A DNA stretch of 64,000 nt from Emticicia sp037153985 (GCF_037153985.1 NZ_JBBAYI010000005.1:186001-250000); one strand, 5' to 3'; positions 1 to 10,787 are shown, counted from the stretch's first letter. Notes: generated from the sequence alone by a model not told the origin. A program made the numbers and translations.

Positions 1-668
1 TTTGTTGTGTCGAGCTTGGAAACTGTTTTTTTGAATTTTATGTCCATATTTAGCCAAGTAAATAATGAGTCTGTTCGAGTTACTTTGGTAGAATCGTCTA
101 AATCATAGGCTATATCTCTGTATAGAGTAACTATGTCAATTCTTGTGTCATTATTTAAATCTTTCAACCATGCGTCTTGTACAAAATACCAACCCTCGTC
201 ACCAAAAGCATCTGCTAAGCCATTGATGCCAATTATTTTTTTTAGCGAATTGTCCCAAATCAGTAAGTCAATTGCAGACTCTTCATATTGGCTTGGAGTT
301 CGTATAATTAAACCTGTTTTTGTATTCGACAGTTTGAATTTAAAGCAGCTATAAAAGTGCGAAATTTTGTCGTTAACGGAAAACTTTGAGTTATTTTCAA
401 AAGCCAATAATTTATAAAACCTTTGGTCAATAATTTTTCCTTTAAATTTATCTCCGTTTGTCAAGTCGTCGGGTGAATAAACATGTAAGTTTTCGGGCTC
501 AATTTCTTCAAATAAATCTAAGAATTGTTTAGCGTTGTCAGCTTCTTGTTGTTGAGTAGCTAATTCTGGCGAGGTCTTGTTCTCGGTTGAATTTTGATTT
601 GTACAAGCTACAAAAAAGTTCAATAGGGTAAGAAATGTAATTGTCTGTTTCACGGTTAATATAGCCAT
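1..668 (-). CDS. Putative lipoprotein, C-terminus beyond the window
   Basis: The leftward reading frame is open from an ATG at 668 to the left edge, so the 3' end is missing. It encodes a short hydrophobic leader (MAILTVKQTITFLTLLNFF) followed at once by VAC, a lipobox-like motif, so a lipoprotein anchored after signal peptidase II cleavage is inferred. The mature part begins with a low-complexity N/T/E/Q linker and continues as a soluble domain I do not recognise. The gene is clearly more AT-rich than rpoB, as is its neighbour at 805-1914, which hints at an accessory islet. The start could be a few codons later (GTG at 653). Function unknown. Confidence 0.7.
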   Translation of the reverse strand, partial: MAILTVKQTITFLTLLNFFVACTNQNSTENKTSPELATQQQEADNAKQFLDLFEEIEPENLHVYSPDDLTNGDKFKGKIIDQRFYKLLAFENNSKFSVNDKISHFYSCFKFKLSNTKTGLIIRTPSQYEESAIDLLIWDNSLKKIIGINGLADAFGDEGWYFVQDAWLKDLNNDTRIDIVTLYRDIAYDLDDSTKVTRTDSLFTWLNMDIKFKKTVSKLDTT

Positions 669-804
669 TAAAGGATGGGGTATTGTTGAAGTGGCAGATT
701 TTTTAGCGCAAAAGGTCATTAAAAGCACAAAGCTAAAATCTTGTACTAAACTGTCTTAGAAGCACATAACCCGCCACTATTGCAAAACTGGTGTTATGCA
801 CAGT

Positions 805-1914
805 TTATTCTTTCGCACTCTCATAATATACGTAAACAGTTGCAATCTGTTTCCATCTATTGTTTTCAAGTATGTAGAAGCCAAAATCTAACTGAGTATA
901 GTTAGTTCTATATCTTTTTTGGTCTAAATATAATGCTATTGCCCCATTACGAATATAAATTGGTTTTGAAAAGGTGTAAACTATTGAACACATATTCTTT
1001 TCCTTTTCGGTTGGTAAGTTTTCGGTTTTGTCAAAAGTTGGTTGAATCTCGCTTTGTTCTAAGCGCCTTGAATAAGGAAAAATATTTTCTTCCCATCTAT
1101 AATTTTTCAATGATTCAAGTTCTTTTACCAAGTAATCTTGTTCTTCTTTGGAGATAGTAAATTTCTTTGCTTTGTTACCTTGGTAAAGGAAATGAAAGTC
1201 AAATGACTGATTCATACTGATTGCATTAATAGCTGAGTCTAATAGATTTGTTTCAACTTGTGCTGTGTAATACATTGAATCACATTCAAATCTTTCATGT
1301 TTCCACCGATAAACCCAATCGGAATAAGGATTTTCTATCAAATTATATTTGTTTTCAGGAATTTTTGCTTTTTCTGAATTTTCATTACTTGACTTAGCAT
1401 TTTTGTTAATATAATGAAATGCTTCAATGCTTACTTTATCAAATCTCGCCTTTTTCTCTTGAAGTATTTTTTCTGCTTCCTTCAGCTGTGCTTCATTCAG
1501 GTATTGTCGAATCAAGTAACGAGTTGAAGTAGCATTAAAAACAGGGTCATATGCACCTGCAATTTCGGCCCAAACTAATGCGTTTATTTTTAATTTTTCA
1601 TTATCAATCCCTTTTTGAAAGTAATAAATCGAAAGAAGTCCCATTGCCTTAGAGTTGTATTTTTCGGCTGAACGAATTAGGTACATTTCAGCTAAGGAAT
1701 CGTTTTTTATATTAGATTCAGGATTTAAATAGCAAAAACCAATTACAAATTCAGCCATTGAGTCGCCTGATTCTGCAAAAGGTTTTAAGAATTTATATGC
1801 CTTTGTATAGTCTTTAGAGTCAAAAGCCTTTAATCCTTTTTCATAGTTATTGTTTTGGCAATATGAAAAAACTGATGTCAATAGGAATAAAAATGTCAAA
1901 AAGTATTGTCGCAT
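805..1914 (-). CDS. Exported Sel1/TPR-like repeat protein
   Basis: The frame is open from 1935, but the second methionine (1914, MRQYFLTFLFLLTSVF) gives a clean signal peptide of about 19 residues and is the preferred start. The mature N-terminal half (roughly residues 20-170) has helical repeats of Sel1/TPR type, with motifs such as KGLKAFDSKDYTKAYKFLKP and IGFCYLNPES. The C-terminal half, about residues 190-369, has no motif I recognise. Such proteins usually act as periplasmic protein-interaction scaffolds; the partner here is unknown. Base composition is AT-rich like the preceding partial gene and unlike rpoB. Confidence 0.75.
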   Translation of the reverse strand: MRQYFLTFLFLLTSVFSYCQNNNYEKGLKAFDSKDYTKAYKFLKPFAESGDSMAEFVIGFCYLNPESNIKNDSLAEMYLIRSAEKYNSKAMGLLSIYYFQKGIDNEKLKINALVWAEIAGAYDPVFNATSTRYLIRQYLNEAQLKEAEKILQEKKARFDKVSIEAFHYINKNAKSSNENSEKAKIPENKYNLIENPYSDWVYRWKHERFECDSMYYTAQVETNLLDSAINAISMNQSFDFHFLYQGNKAKKFTISKEEQDYLVKELESLKNYRWEENIFPYSRRLEQSEIQPTFDKTENLPTEKEKNMCSIVYTFSKPIYIRNGAIALYLDQKRYRTNYTQLDFGFYILENNRWKQIATVYVYYESAKE

Positions 1915-1935
1915 CTGTGGGTCTTTAAATTGCAC

Positions 1936-2443
1936 CTAATATACGAAAACTTTGTAGTGTTTTTTGCATTGTTTAGTATATTTCAGACATAAAATTAAGC
2001 TATTCTTGGCGTACTTTTAAATTGCCAGACATTCATCTTGAACATATAGCTTATATTTCATAAATATAATAGCCTGTTTAAAAAGAAGCTATTAACCATT
2101 GATTGAATCTCATACAAGCAACCCGATATAAATTTTTTTCAAACAAAGTGGCTATTCCTGCAACAAAAATTTGTTTTTTATGTTATTATTATGTAATTTC
2201 GCACCTTATTTAGCGATACTCTCTTAAAAACGCTTATCATTCATGAGATTTTTGTCCGATACACAACCTGTTTTACGTAGGGCAGTTGCACAGGGGCAAA
2301 TATTTTCTTCACTACGAAATATATATTTTCAGCTTGTTTTATAGCCATAAGTACAGACTTCTTGTCAGGAGTGCGTGTCTGCTTGTCGCTAGTATTTAAC
2401 AGTTGGAGCTTAAAAAAATTATAAACTTAAAACTTTCAAAGCC
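1936..2443. other. Intergenic region and rpoB leader
   Basis: About 500 bases without a convincing gene. The left half is AT-rich. The right half contains a plausible Bacteroidota promoter (2170-2201) and an untranslated leader of roughly 235 nt before rpoB. No rplJ or rplL remnant, tRNA or clear terminator was recognised. Confidence 0.5.
2170..2201 (+). promoter_or_regulatory. Candidate rpoBC promoter
   Basis: TTTG at 2170-2173, a 20-bp spacer, then TAATTTCG at 2194-2201. This fits the Bacteroidota primary-sigma pattern TTTG-N19..21-TAnnTTTG with one mismatch in the -7 box. Transcription would start near 2208 and give a long leader before the TTG start of rpoB. Motif match only. Confidence 0.45.
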
Positions 2444-5400
2444 TTGAGTCTGACAGTAACCGGTAGAAAGAGTTTTGCAACGATTCATCCAGCTATTGAT
2501 TATCCAGATTTTCTGGATGTTCAGGTAAAATCGTTTCAGGATTTTTTCCAGATTGACACACCAGCCGAAAGCCGCAAAAAAGAAGGGCTTTACAATGTGT
2601 TTGCTGAAAACTTCCCAATCGCCGATTCACGCGAGAACTACGTGTTGGAGTTTGTTGATTACACCATTGACCCGCCAAAATACTCAGTCGATGAGTGTAT
2701 TGACAGAGGTTTAACGTATGCAGTGCCTTTAAAAGCCAAATTACGTTTAATTTGTAACGATGCCGACAACGAGGATTTCGAAACCATCGAGCAGGAGGTA
2801 TTTCTGGGCAATATTCCTTATATGAACGAAAGAGGCTCTTTCGTTATCAACGGCGCGGAGCGCGTAATCGTGTCGCAATTACACCGCTCTCCGGGGGTAT
2901 TCTTCTCTATGAGCAAGCATACAAACGGAACCAAATTATACTCGGCCCGTGTGATTCCGATGAAGGGTTCATGGATTGAGTTCTCAACAGACGTTAACAA
3001 CGTGATGTATGCGTACATCGACCGTAAGAAAAAATTCCCCGTAACTACTTTGCTTCGTGCAATCGGTTTCGGTTCTGATAAAGAAATCCTGAACCTGTTT
3101 GGTCTTTCAGAAGAAATTCCGGGTACCAGAGATGCCTTGAAAAAGGCTATCGGCCGCCGCCTAGCTGCGCGTGTGTTGAGAACCTGGACCGAGGACTTCG
3201 TAGACGAAGATACAGGTGAGGTGGTATCAATTGACCGTAACGAGGTAATTCTTGAGCGTGACTCGCTTATTACCGAGGGTGACATTGATATTATTCTGGG
3301 TACAGAACAGAAGTCGGTTATCTTACACCGCGAAGACGCTAACGTGTCGGAGTTTAATATCATTTATAATACACTACAACGCGATAGCTCAAACTCTGAA
3401 AAAGAAGCCGTTGAGCAGATTTATCGCCAGTTGCGTAACACCGAAGCACCTGATGAAGCAACAGCCCGCGAAATTATTCAGGGTTTGTTCTTCTCCGACA
3501 AACGTTATGATTTAGGAGAAGTAGGCCGCTACCGTGTAAACACCAAACTTAGCTTAACAACGCCACTTGAAACAGGTGTGTTAACAACTGAAGACATTGT
3601 TGAAATTGTTAAGTTCTTAATTAGCCTTATTAACTCTAAGGCGGTAGTCGATGACATCGACCACCTTTCGAACCGTCGTGTTCGTACCGTAGGCGAGCAG
3701 TTATATGCGCAATTCGGTGTGGGTCTGGCTCGTATGGCGCGTACTATCAAAGAACGTATGAACGTACGTGATAACGAAGATTTCAAACCAGTCGATTTGA
3801 TTAATGCCCGTACGCTTTCGTCGGTTATTAACTCATTCTTTGGTACCAACCAGCTATCACAGTTCATGGACCAAACCAACCCATTGGCCGAAATTACGCA
3901 CAAACGTCGGATGTCGGCACTAGGGCCGGGTGGTCTAAGCCGTGAGCGCGCCGGTTTCGAGGTTCGTGACGTACACTATACGCACTATGGCCGTTTGTGT
4001 ACCATTGAAACACCCGAAGGGCCAAACATCGGTCTGATTTCGTCGCTTTGTACGTATGCCAAAATCAACAGCATGGGCTTCATTGAAACCCCATACCTGA
4101 AAATTGAAAATGGTAAACTAACCAACGAACTGGTTTATTTAACTGCCGAAGAAGAAGATGGTAAAAATATTGCCATGGCTACGGCAGACGTAGATAAAGA
4201 CGGTAATTTCTCGGTTGATACATTGAAATGTCGTTACGAAGGGGACTTCCCGATGAAAACGCCTGATTCAATCGACTACATGGATATTGCCTCAAACCAG
4301 ATTGTATCGGTAGCTGCATCGTTGATTCCGTTCATCGAACACGATGACGCCAACCGTGCCCTGATGGGTTCAAATATGCAACGCCAGGCCGTACCATTGT
4401 TACGCCCTGAAGCACCAATTGTAGGTACAGGTCTGGAAGGCCGTCTGGCTCGTGACTCGCGTACCCTTGTAGTGGCAGAAGAAGACGGAGTGGTTGAATT
4501 TGTTGATGCCAATGTGATTAAGGTTCGTTATAACTGGACCAAAGAGCAATCGTTGGTGAGCTTCGATTCAAACCTTACTACTTATGAATTAATTAAGCAT
4601 CGTCGTACCAACCAAGATACCTGTATCAATATCCGTCCGATTGTATTGAAAGGACAGGAAGTGAAAAAAGGCCAGATTCTGGTAGAAGGCTATGCCACAC
4701 AAGGCGGTGAACTTGCACTAGGACGTAACCTTCTGGTTGCCTTCATGCCTTGGCAGGGGTATAACTTCGAGGATGCCATCGTAATCTCGGAAAGAGTAGT
4801 ACGTGAAGATATCTTTACTTCTATTCATATTGAAGAATACGAACTGGAAGTACGTGATACCAAACGCGGTGAAGAAGAATTAACGGCTGAGATTCCGAAC
4901 GTTTCGGAAGAAACCGTTAAAAACCTTGACGAAAACGGTATTGTACGCACCGGTACAAGAGTAAAAGAAGGCGATATTCTGATTGGTAAGATTACACCAA
5001 AAGGTGAGTCAGACCCAACACCAGAAGAAAAACTATTGCGCGCTATCTTTGGTGACAAAGCCGGCGACGTGAAAGATGCCTCTAAGAAAGCACCACCATC
5101 AATGGACGGTGTGATTATCGACACAAAATTATTCTCTCGCCCAAGCAAAGAAGAACGCTCGAAACACAAAGACGAGTTAAAAGCCCTGATGAAAAAACAC
5201 AGCAAGGCTTTACTTGAACTACGTGAAAGAATGTTGGATAAATTGTTTGAATTGCTTGATGGTAAAACATCGGCAGGCGTGAAACATAAATTCGGTGATG
5301 AACTGATTTCGAAAGGTATGAAGTTTAACCGTTCGAACATCACCAATAACTTGTTCCCAGATAAAAACAATTACGTTGACGAAAGCCAGTATAATGTACC

Positions 5401-6301
5401 GGAAGAGGTAAACCTTTTGGGTGACGTGATTCTGGACGGCTGGACAGACGAGTACGAAACCAACAAACTGGTAGTAGCACTTTGTAAAAACTATCTGGCA
5501 CGCCGTAGCGAAGTAATTGGCCGTTTCAAACGCGAAAGATTCGTGCTTGAAGTGGGCGACGAACTACCTGCGGGTATCGTGAAATTGGCGAAAGTATACA
5601 TTGCCAAAAAACGTAAACTGAAAGTGGGTGATAAAATGGCGGGTCGTCACGGAAACAAAGGGGTTGTTGCCCGTATTGTACGTGATGAAGATATGCCTTT
5701 CCTTGCAGACGGAACCCCGATGGATATTGTGTTGAACCCACTAGGGGTACCTTCACGGATGAACATCGGTCAGCTATACGAGGTTGTGTTAGGGTTGGCG
5801 GGCCGTAAGTTAGGTCGTAAATATGCTACGCCAATCTTCGACGGTGCTACCGAACAACAGGTATCTGATGAGTTGAAAGAAGCAGGTTTACCACCATTTG
5901 GCCGTTCGCAGCTATACAATGGGTTAACAGGTGAGCCATTCGACCAGAAAGTAACGGTAGGTATCATGTACATGATGAAACTGGGCCACTTGGTTGATGA
6001 CAAAATGCACGCCCGTTCGATTGGGCCATACTCACTTATTACGCAACAGCCGTTGGGTGGTAAAGCACAATTCGGTGGGCAGCGTTTCGGAGAGATGGAG
6101 GTTTGGGCGTTGGAGGCCTTCGGTGCGTCACATATCCTGCAAGAAATCCTGACTGTGAAGTCGGACGACGTAGTGGGCCGTGCCAAAGCATACGAAGCCA
6201 TCGTGAAAGGCGAAAACCTTCCGAAAGCCAACATCCCTGAGTCGTTCAACGTATTAGTACACGAGTTGAGAGGCTTGGCACTTGAGATTACCTTGCAATA
6301 A
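2444..6301 (+). CDS. rpoB: DNA-directed RNA polymerase subunit beta
   Basis: 1,285 residues; the beta subunit of RNA polymerase, which forms the catalytic cleft with RpoC. The protein starts MSLTVTGRKSFATIHPAI and aligns from its first residues with Bacteroidota RpoB. The start codon is TTG: the in-frame stop upstream is TAA at 2411-2413 and no ATG lies between it and 2444. The rifampicin-binding cluster (QLSQFMDQTNPL onward) carries the sensitive-type residues: Q473, D476, H486 and S491 correspond to E. coli Q513, D516, H526 and S531. The C-terminal motifs KVGDKMAGRHGNKG and GGKAQFGGQRFGEMEVWALE are present. It is followed after 83 bp by rpoC, the usual co-transcribed pair. The ribosomal stalk genes that commonly precede rpoB are absent. 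Confidence 0.98.
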   Translation: MSLTVTGRKSFATIHPAIDYPDFLDVQVKSFQDFFQIDTPAESRKKEGLYNVFAENFPIADSRENYVLEFVDYTIDPPKYSVDECIDRGLTYAVPLKAKLRLICNDADNEDFETIEQEVFLGNIPYMNERGSFVINGAERVIVSQLHRSPGVFFSMSKHTNGTKLYSARVIPMKGSWIEFSTDVNNVMYAYIDRKKKFPVTTLLRAIGFGSDKEILNLFGLSEEIPGTRDALKKAIGRRLAARVLRTWTEDFVDEDTGEVVSIDRNEVILERDSLITEGDIDIILGTEQKSVILHREDANVSEFNIIYNTLQRDSSNSEKEAVEQIYRQLRNTEAPDEATAREIIQGLFFSDKRYDLGEVGRYRVNTKLSLTTPLETGVLTTEDIVEIVKFLISLINSKAVVDDIDHLSNRRVRTVGEQLYAQFGVGLARMARTIKERMNVRDNEDFKPVDLINARTLSSVINSFFGTNQLSQFMDQTNPLAEITHKRRMSALGPGGLSRERAGFEVRDVHYTHYGRLCTIETPEGPNIGLISSLCTYAKINSMGFIETPYLKIENGKLTNELVYLTAEEEDGKNIAMATADVDKDGNFSVDTLKCRYEGDFPMKTPDSIDYMDIASNQIVSVAASLIPFIEHDDANRALMGSNMQRQAVPLLRPEAPIVGTGLEGRLARDSRTLVVAEEDGVVEFVDANVIKVRYNWTKEQSLVSFDSNLTTYELIKHRRTNQDTCINIRPIVLKGQEVKKGQILVEGYATQGGELALGRNLLVAFMPWQGYNFEDAIVISERVVREDIFTSIHIEEYELEVRDTKRGEEELTAEIPNVSEETVKNLDENGIVRTGTRVKEGDILIGKITPKGESDPTPEEKLLRAIFGDKAGDVKDASKKAPPSMDGVIIDTKLFSRPSKEERSKHKDELKALMKKHSKALLELRERMLDKLFELLDGKTSAGVKHKFGDELISKGMKFNRSNITNNLFPDKNNYVDESQYNVPEEVNLLGDVILDGWTDEYETNKLVVALCKNYLARRSEVIGRFKRERFVLEVGDELPAGIVKLAKVYIAKKRKLKVGDKMAGRHGNKGVVARIVRDEDMPFLADGTPMDIVLNPLGVPSRMNIGQLYEVVLGLAGRKLGRKYATPIFDGATEQQVSDELKEAGLPPFGRSQLYNGLTGEPFDQKVTVGIMYMMKLGHLVDDKMHARSIGPYSLITQQPLGGKAQFGGQRFGEMEVWALEAFGASHILQEILTVKSDDVVGRAKAYEAIVKGENLPKANIPESFNVLVHELRGLALEITLQ

Positions 6302-6384
6302 GCAATAAAAAGGTGTGTGCCGGTTTAAAAAACAAGCACACACCACGATTTTAAAAAATCATTTTCACATCAATCATAAGGAAA

Positions 6385-9300
6385 ATGTCTTTAAAGAAAA
6401 ATAAAAAACTTAACAGCGACTTCAACAGCATTACCATCAGTTTGGCTTCACCGGAGTCAATCCTGGAAAGCTCGTTCGGAGAAGTAACACAGCCTGAAAC
6501 CATTAACTACCGTACCTACAAACCAGAAATGGGCGGTTTGTTTTGTGAGCGTATCTTCGGGCCTGTGAAAGACTGGGAATGCCACTGTGGTAAATACAAA
6601 CGTATTCGCTACAAAGGGATTATCTGCGACCGTTGCGGGGTAGAAGTAACCGAGAAAAAGGTTCGTCGTGAGCGTATGGGGCATATCGAATTGGTAGTGC
6701 CGGTTGCACATATCTGGTATTTCCGTAGTTTACCAAACAAAATCGGGTATTTATTAGGGATGTCGTCGAAGAAACTCGACCAAATTATTTACTACGAACG
6801 TTACGTGGTGGTACAGCCGGGTGTAAAAGCAGAAGATGGTATCTCTGCTAATGACTTCCTGACAGAAGAAGAGTATCTGGATATCGTTGACAAACTGCCA
6901 AGAGAAAACCAGATGCTTGACGATAAAGACCCTAACAAGTTTATTGCCAAGATGGGTGCAGAAGCATTGGAAATGATGCTTTCTCGTATTGACCTCGACA
7001 GCCTTTCGTATGATTTACGCCACGCAGCGGCTACTGATACTTCTCAACAACGTAAAGCTGAGGCTTTGAAACGTCTGAAAGTAGTGGAGGCCCTTCGTGA
7101 TGCCAATACACGTATCGAAAATAAACCAGAGTGGATGGTTATCCGTATGGTTCCGGTTATTCCGCCAGAGTTACGCCCACTTGTACCTTTAGATGGTGGC
7201 CGTTTTGCAACTTCTGACCTGAACGACCTTTACCGCCGTGTGATTATCCGTAACAACCGTTTGAAACGCTTGTTGGAAATCAAGGCTCCTGAGGTAATCC
7301 TTCGTAACGAAAAACGTATGTTACAAGAGGCTGTCGATTCATTGTTCGACAACTCACGTAAAGTAAACGCCGTTCGTTCGGAAGGTAACCGTGCTTTGAA
7401 ATCCCTTTCTGATATGTTGAAAGGTAAACAAGGCCGTTTCCGTCAGAACCTTTTGGGTAAACGTGTCGACTACTCTGGCCGTTCGGTAATTGTGGTAGGC
7501 CCAGAATTAAAACTACACGAGTGTGGTTTGCCTAAAGATATGGCAGCCGAGCTTTTCAAACCGTTTATTATCAGAAAACTGATTGAGCGCGGAATCGTGA
7601 AAACAGTGAAATCTGCTAAGAAAATCGTTGATAGAAAAGACGCCGTAGTGTGGGATATTCTTGAAAACGTTCTGAAAGGACACCCTGTTCTGCTAAACCG
7701 TGCCCCTACGCTTCACCGCTTGGGTATTCAGGCTTTCCAACCTAAATTGGTTGAGGGTAAGGCTATTCAATTGCACCCGCTTGTGTGTACGGCCTTCAAC
7801 GCCGACTTTGACGGTGACCAGATGGCGGTACACGTACCACTTGGGCAGGAGGCTATCATGGAGGCATCTATCCTGATGCTTGCTTCGCATAACATCCTGA
7901 ACCCTGCCAACGGTGCGCCAATTACGGTACCTTCGCAAGACATGGTGTTGGGTCTGTATTACGTAACGAAAGGAAAGGTATCATCAGAAGATGATAAAGT
8001 TCCGGGCGACGGAATGACATTCTACTCGGCAGAAGAAGTAATTATTGCGCTAAACGAAGGTAAAATCTCGAAACACGCACACATTAAATGCCGCGTAAAA
8101 GTAAAAGACGAAAACGGAGCTTTAGTTGATAAAGTTGTTAACACAGTAGCTGGCCGTATCCTATTTAACCAATGTGTGCCTGAAGAAGTAGGTTATCTGG
8201 ACGAACTATTGACCAAGAAAAAACTTCAACAGTTGATTGGGCGCGTATTTAAAGAAGCCGGATATGCCCGTACAGCGAAATTCCTTGATGATATTAAAGA
8301 ACTAGGATACCAGACGGCCTTCAGAGGTGGTTTGTCTATCGGTCTGGATAACATCATTGTACCAGAAGAAAAAACCAAGTTGATTCAGGATGCCAAAGCA
8401 GAAGTTGAAGAAGTACAAAACAACTATATGTTTGGTATTATTACAGAGCGTGAGCGTTACAACCAGATTATCGACATCTGGGGCCGTGTAAACACACGTA
8501 TCCGTGAGGTATTGCTGAAACAATTAGAGTCAGACCAGAAAGGTTTCAACCCAATCTATATGATGATGCACTCAGGGGCGCGTGGTTCGCAAGAACAGGT
8601 GCGTCAGTTGGGTGGTATGCGTGGATTGATGGCGAAACCACAGAAAAATATTCAGGGTTCGGTGGGTGAAATCATCGAAAACCCAATCTTGTCAAACTTC
8701 AAAGAAGGTCTTGACGTACTAGAGTACTTTATCTCTACCCACGGTGCGCGTAAAGGTTTGGCCGATACCGCCCTGAAAACAGCCGATGCGGGTTATCTGA
8801 CCCGTCGTCTGCACGATGTTGCTCAGGACGTAGTAGTGAACGAAGTAGACTGCGGTACGCTTCGTGGTATTCAGGTTTCGGCCTTGAAAGACAACGAAGA
8901 TATCGTTGAGCCGTTATCAGAGCGTATCTTGGGCCGTACATCGGTTTATGATATTATTGACCCACTTACCAAGAAACTGATTGTGAAATCGGGTGAGGAA
9001 ATCACAGAGGAAATTGCCGCTATCATTGACGACACCGCCATCGAAACGGTGGAAATCCGCTCGGCGTTAACCTGTGAAACACAAACAGGGGTTTGCTCGA
9101 AATGTTACGGACGTAACCTAGCCACAGGCCGCATGGCCGACATCGGTGAAGCAGTAGGGGTAATTGCCTCGCAGTCAATCGGTGAGCCGGGTACACAGCT
9201 TACACTTCGTACGTTCCACACAGGGGGTACTGCCCAAAACGTTGCTTCTGAGGCTAATATCAAGGCTAAATTTGCCGGTACTATCCAACTAGAAGAAATG

Positions 9301-10701
9301 CGTACGGTACAATCGCTTGACCGTGAAGGCAACGAAATTACCATTGTGTTGGGTCGTCGTGGTGAGATTCGTATCGTTGAAGAAGGAACCAACAATATCC
9401 TGATTACCAATAACGTACCTTACGGGGCTACGCTTGAAGTAAAAGACGGCGACAAAGTGAAGAAAGGTGACTCTCTTTGCCATTGGGACCAATTCAATGC
9501 CGTTATCCTTTCAGAGTTAGACGGTACTATCGAGTACGAAGCAATCGAGGAAAACATTACCTTTAAAGAAGAAGCCGATGAGCAAACCGGTTTCCGCGAT
9601 AAAGTAATTATCGAGTCGAAAGACCGCTCGAAAAACCCTGCTATCGTTATCAGAAGCAATAATGGCGAAGAAGGTAAAGCCTACAACCTACCAGTAATGG
9701 CGCGTCTGACTGTTGAGAATGGTCAGCAAATCAAGGCGGGTCAGGTTCTGGCCAAGATTCCTCGTGCCATTAACATGAACCGCGATATTACCGGTGGTTT
9801 GCCTCGTGTAACCGAGTTATTTGAGGCACGTAACCCATCGAACCCAGCGGTTGTTTCTGAAATTGATGGTATTGTGCAGTACGGTTCTGTAAAACGTGGT
9901 AACCGTGAGATTTTCGTAGAAGCGAAAGATGGTGTTAAAATGAAATACATGGTGCCTTTATCAAAACTGATTCTGGTACAGGATGGGGACTTCGTGCTTG
10001 CGGGTGACCCACTGTCAGACGGGGCCATTACACCAGCCGATATTCTACGTATTAAAGGGCCTACCGCTGTACAAGAATACTTAGTAAACGAAGTACAGGC
10101 CGTTTATCGCCAACAAGGGGTGAAGATTTCAGACAAACACATCGAGGTAATTGTACGCCAGATGATGCAAAAAGTTGAAATCGTTGATTCGGGAGATACC
10201 TTATTCCTTGAATACCAAATGGTTGATAAATGGGTGGTTCGTGCGGCTAACGATAAAATCATGGATAAGAAAGTAGTAATGGATGCCGGTTCTTCTGATA
10301 AGTTTAAACCGGGCCAGATTATTACAGCACGTGAAATGCGCGACGAAAACAGCCGCCTGAAACGTGCCGACTTAGCCCAGCTTCAGGTACGTGATGCAAT
10401 GCCGGCGGTGTCTCGTCCGACACTACAAGGTATCACCACGGCTTCGTTAGGTACTGAGTCGTTCATTTCTGCGGCATCGTTCCAGGAAACTACCAAAGTG
10501 TTGTCGGAGGCTGCCGTAAGAGGTAAGCGCGATATGCTTGAAGGTTTGAAAGAAAACGTTATCGTGGGTCACTTGATTCCGGCCGGAACAGGTAACCGTA
10601 GATATCAGAACATACTCGTAAACGGTAAAGGCGAAGCTGAAAGTGGCGGAGAGAAACGCCGCTCGCAAGAAAACGCCAAACAACGTAAAGAATATGTTTA
10701 A
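6385..10701 (+). CDS. rpoC: DNA-directed RNA polymerase subunit beta'
   Basis: 1,438 residues, the beta' subunit of RNA polymerase. The start ATG (MSLKKNKKLNSDFNSI) lies 83 bp after rpoB with no terminator between, so the two form an operon. The N-terminal zinc-binding site is visible as CHCGKY...CDRCGVE (about residues 69-88). The catalytic magnesium loop NADFDGDQM begins at residue 472. The second zinc site is CETQTGVCSKC. The trigger-loop region GEPGTQLTLRTFHTGGTA is intact. The C-terminal tail is basic (GEKRRSQENAKQRKEYV). Full length, no sign of damage. Confidence 0.98.
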   Translation: MSLKKNKKLNSDFNSITISLASPESILESSFGEVTQPETINYRTYKPEMGGLFCERIFGPVKDWECHCGKYKRIRYKGIICDRCGVEVTEKKVRRERMGHIELVVPVAHIWYFRSLPNKIGYLLGMSSKKLDQIIYYERYVVVQPGVKAEDGISANDFLTEEEYLDIVDKLPRENQMLDDKDPNKFIAKMGAEALEMMLSRIDLDSLSYDLRHAAATDTSQQRKAEALKRLKVVEALRDANTRIENKPEWMVIRMVPVIPPELRPLVPLDGGRFATSDLNDLYRRVIIRNNRLKRLLEIKAPEVILRNEKRMLQEAVDSLFDNSRKVNAVRSEGNRALKSLSDMLKGKQGRFRQNLLGKRVDYSGRSVIVVGPELKLHECGLPKDMAAELFKPFIIRKLIERGIVKTVKSAKKIVDRKDAVVWDILENVLKGHPVLLNRAPTLHRLGIQAFQPKLVEGKAIQLHPLVCTAFNADFDGDQMAVHVPLGQEAIMEASILMLASHNILNPANGAPITVPSQDMVLGLYYVTKGKVSSEDDKVPGDGMTFYSAEEVIIALNEGKISKHAHIKCRVKVKDENGALVDKVVNTVAGRILFNQCVPEEVGYLDELLTKKKLQQLIGRVFKEAGYARTAKFLDDIKELGYQTAFRGGLSIGLDNIIVPEEKTKLIQDAKAEVEEVQNNYMFGIITERERYNQIIDIWGRVNTRIREVLLKQLESDQKGFNPIYMMMHSGARGSQEQVRQLGGMRGLMAKPQKNIQGSVGEIIENPILSNFKEGLDVLEYFISTHGARKGLADTALKTADAGYLTRRLHDVAQDVVVNEVDCGTLRGIQVSALKDNEDIVEPLSERILGRTSVYDIIDPLTKKLIVKSGEEITEEIAAIIDDTAIETVEIRSALTCETQTGVCSKCYGRNLATGRMADIGEAVGVIASQSIGEPGTQLTLRTFHTGGTAQNVASEANIKAKFAGTIQLEEMRTVQSLDREGNEITIVLGRRGEIRIVEEGTNNILITNNVPYGATLEVKDGDKVKKGDSLCHWDQFNAVILSELDGTIEYEAIEENITFKEEADEQTGFRDKVIIESKDRSKNPAIVIRSNNGEEGKAYNLPVMARLTVENGQQIKAGQVLAKIPRAINMNRDITGGLPRVTELFEARNPSNPAVVSEIDGIVQYGSVKRGNREIFVEAKDGVKMKYMVPLSKLILVQDGDFVLAGDPLSDGAITPADILRIKGPTAVQEYLVNEVQAVYRQQGVKISDKHIEVIVRQMMQKVEIVDSGDTLFLEYQMVDKWVVRAANDKIMDKKVVMDAGSSDKFKPGQIITAREMRDENSRLKRADLAQLQVRDAMPAVSRPTLQGITTASLGTESFISAASFQETTKVLSEAAVRGKRDMLEGLKENVIVGHLIPAGTGNRRYQNILVNGKGEAESGGEKRRSQENAKQRKEYV

Positions 10702-10750
10702 TACAATTTAAGCGGTGGGCATTCGGGTTTCTTCGGGTGTTTGCTGATAG

Positions 10751-10787
10751 CTCCTCCCTGTCGTCAGATGGGGAGGAGTTTTTTTTT
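10751..10787 (+). terminator. Rho-independent terminator of rpoBC
   Basis: A perfect 8-bp GC-rich stem (CTCCTCCC / GGGAGGAG) with an 11-12 nt loop is followed directly by nine T residues. It lies 50 bp after the rpoC stop. Confidence 0.9.
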
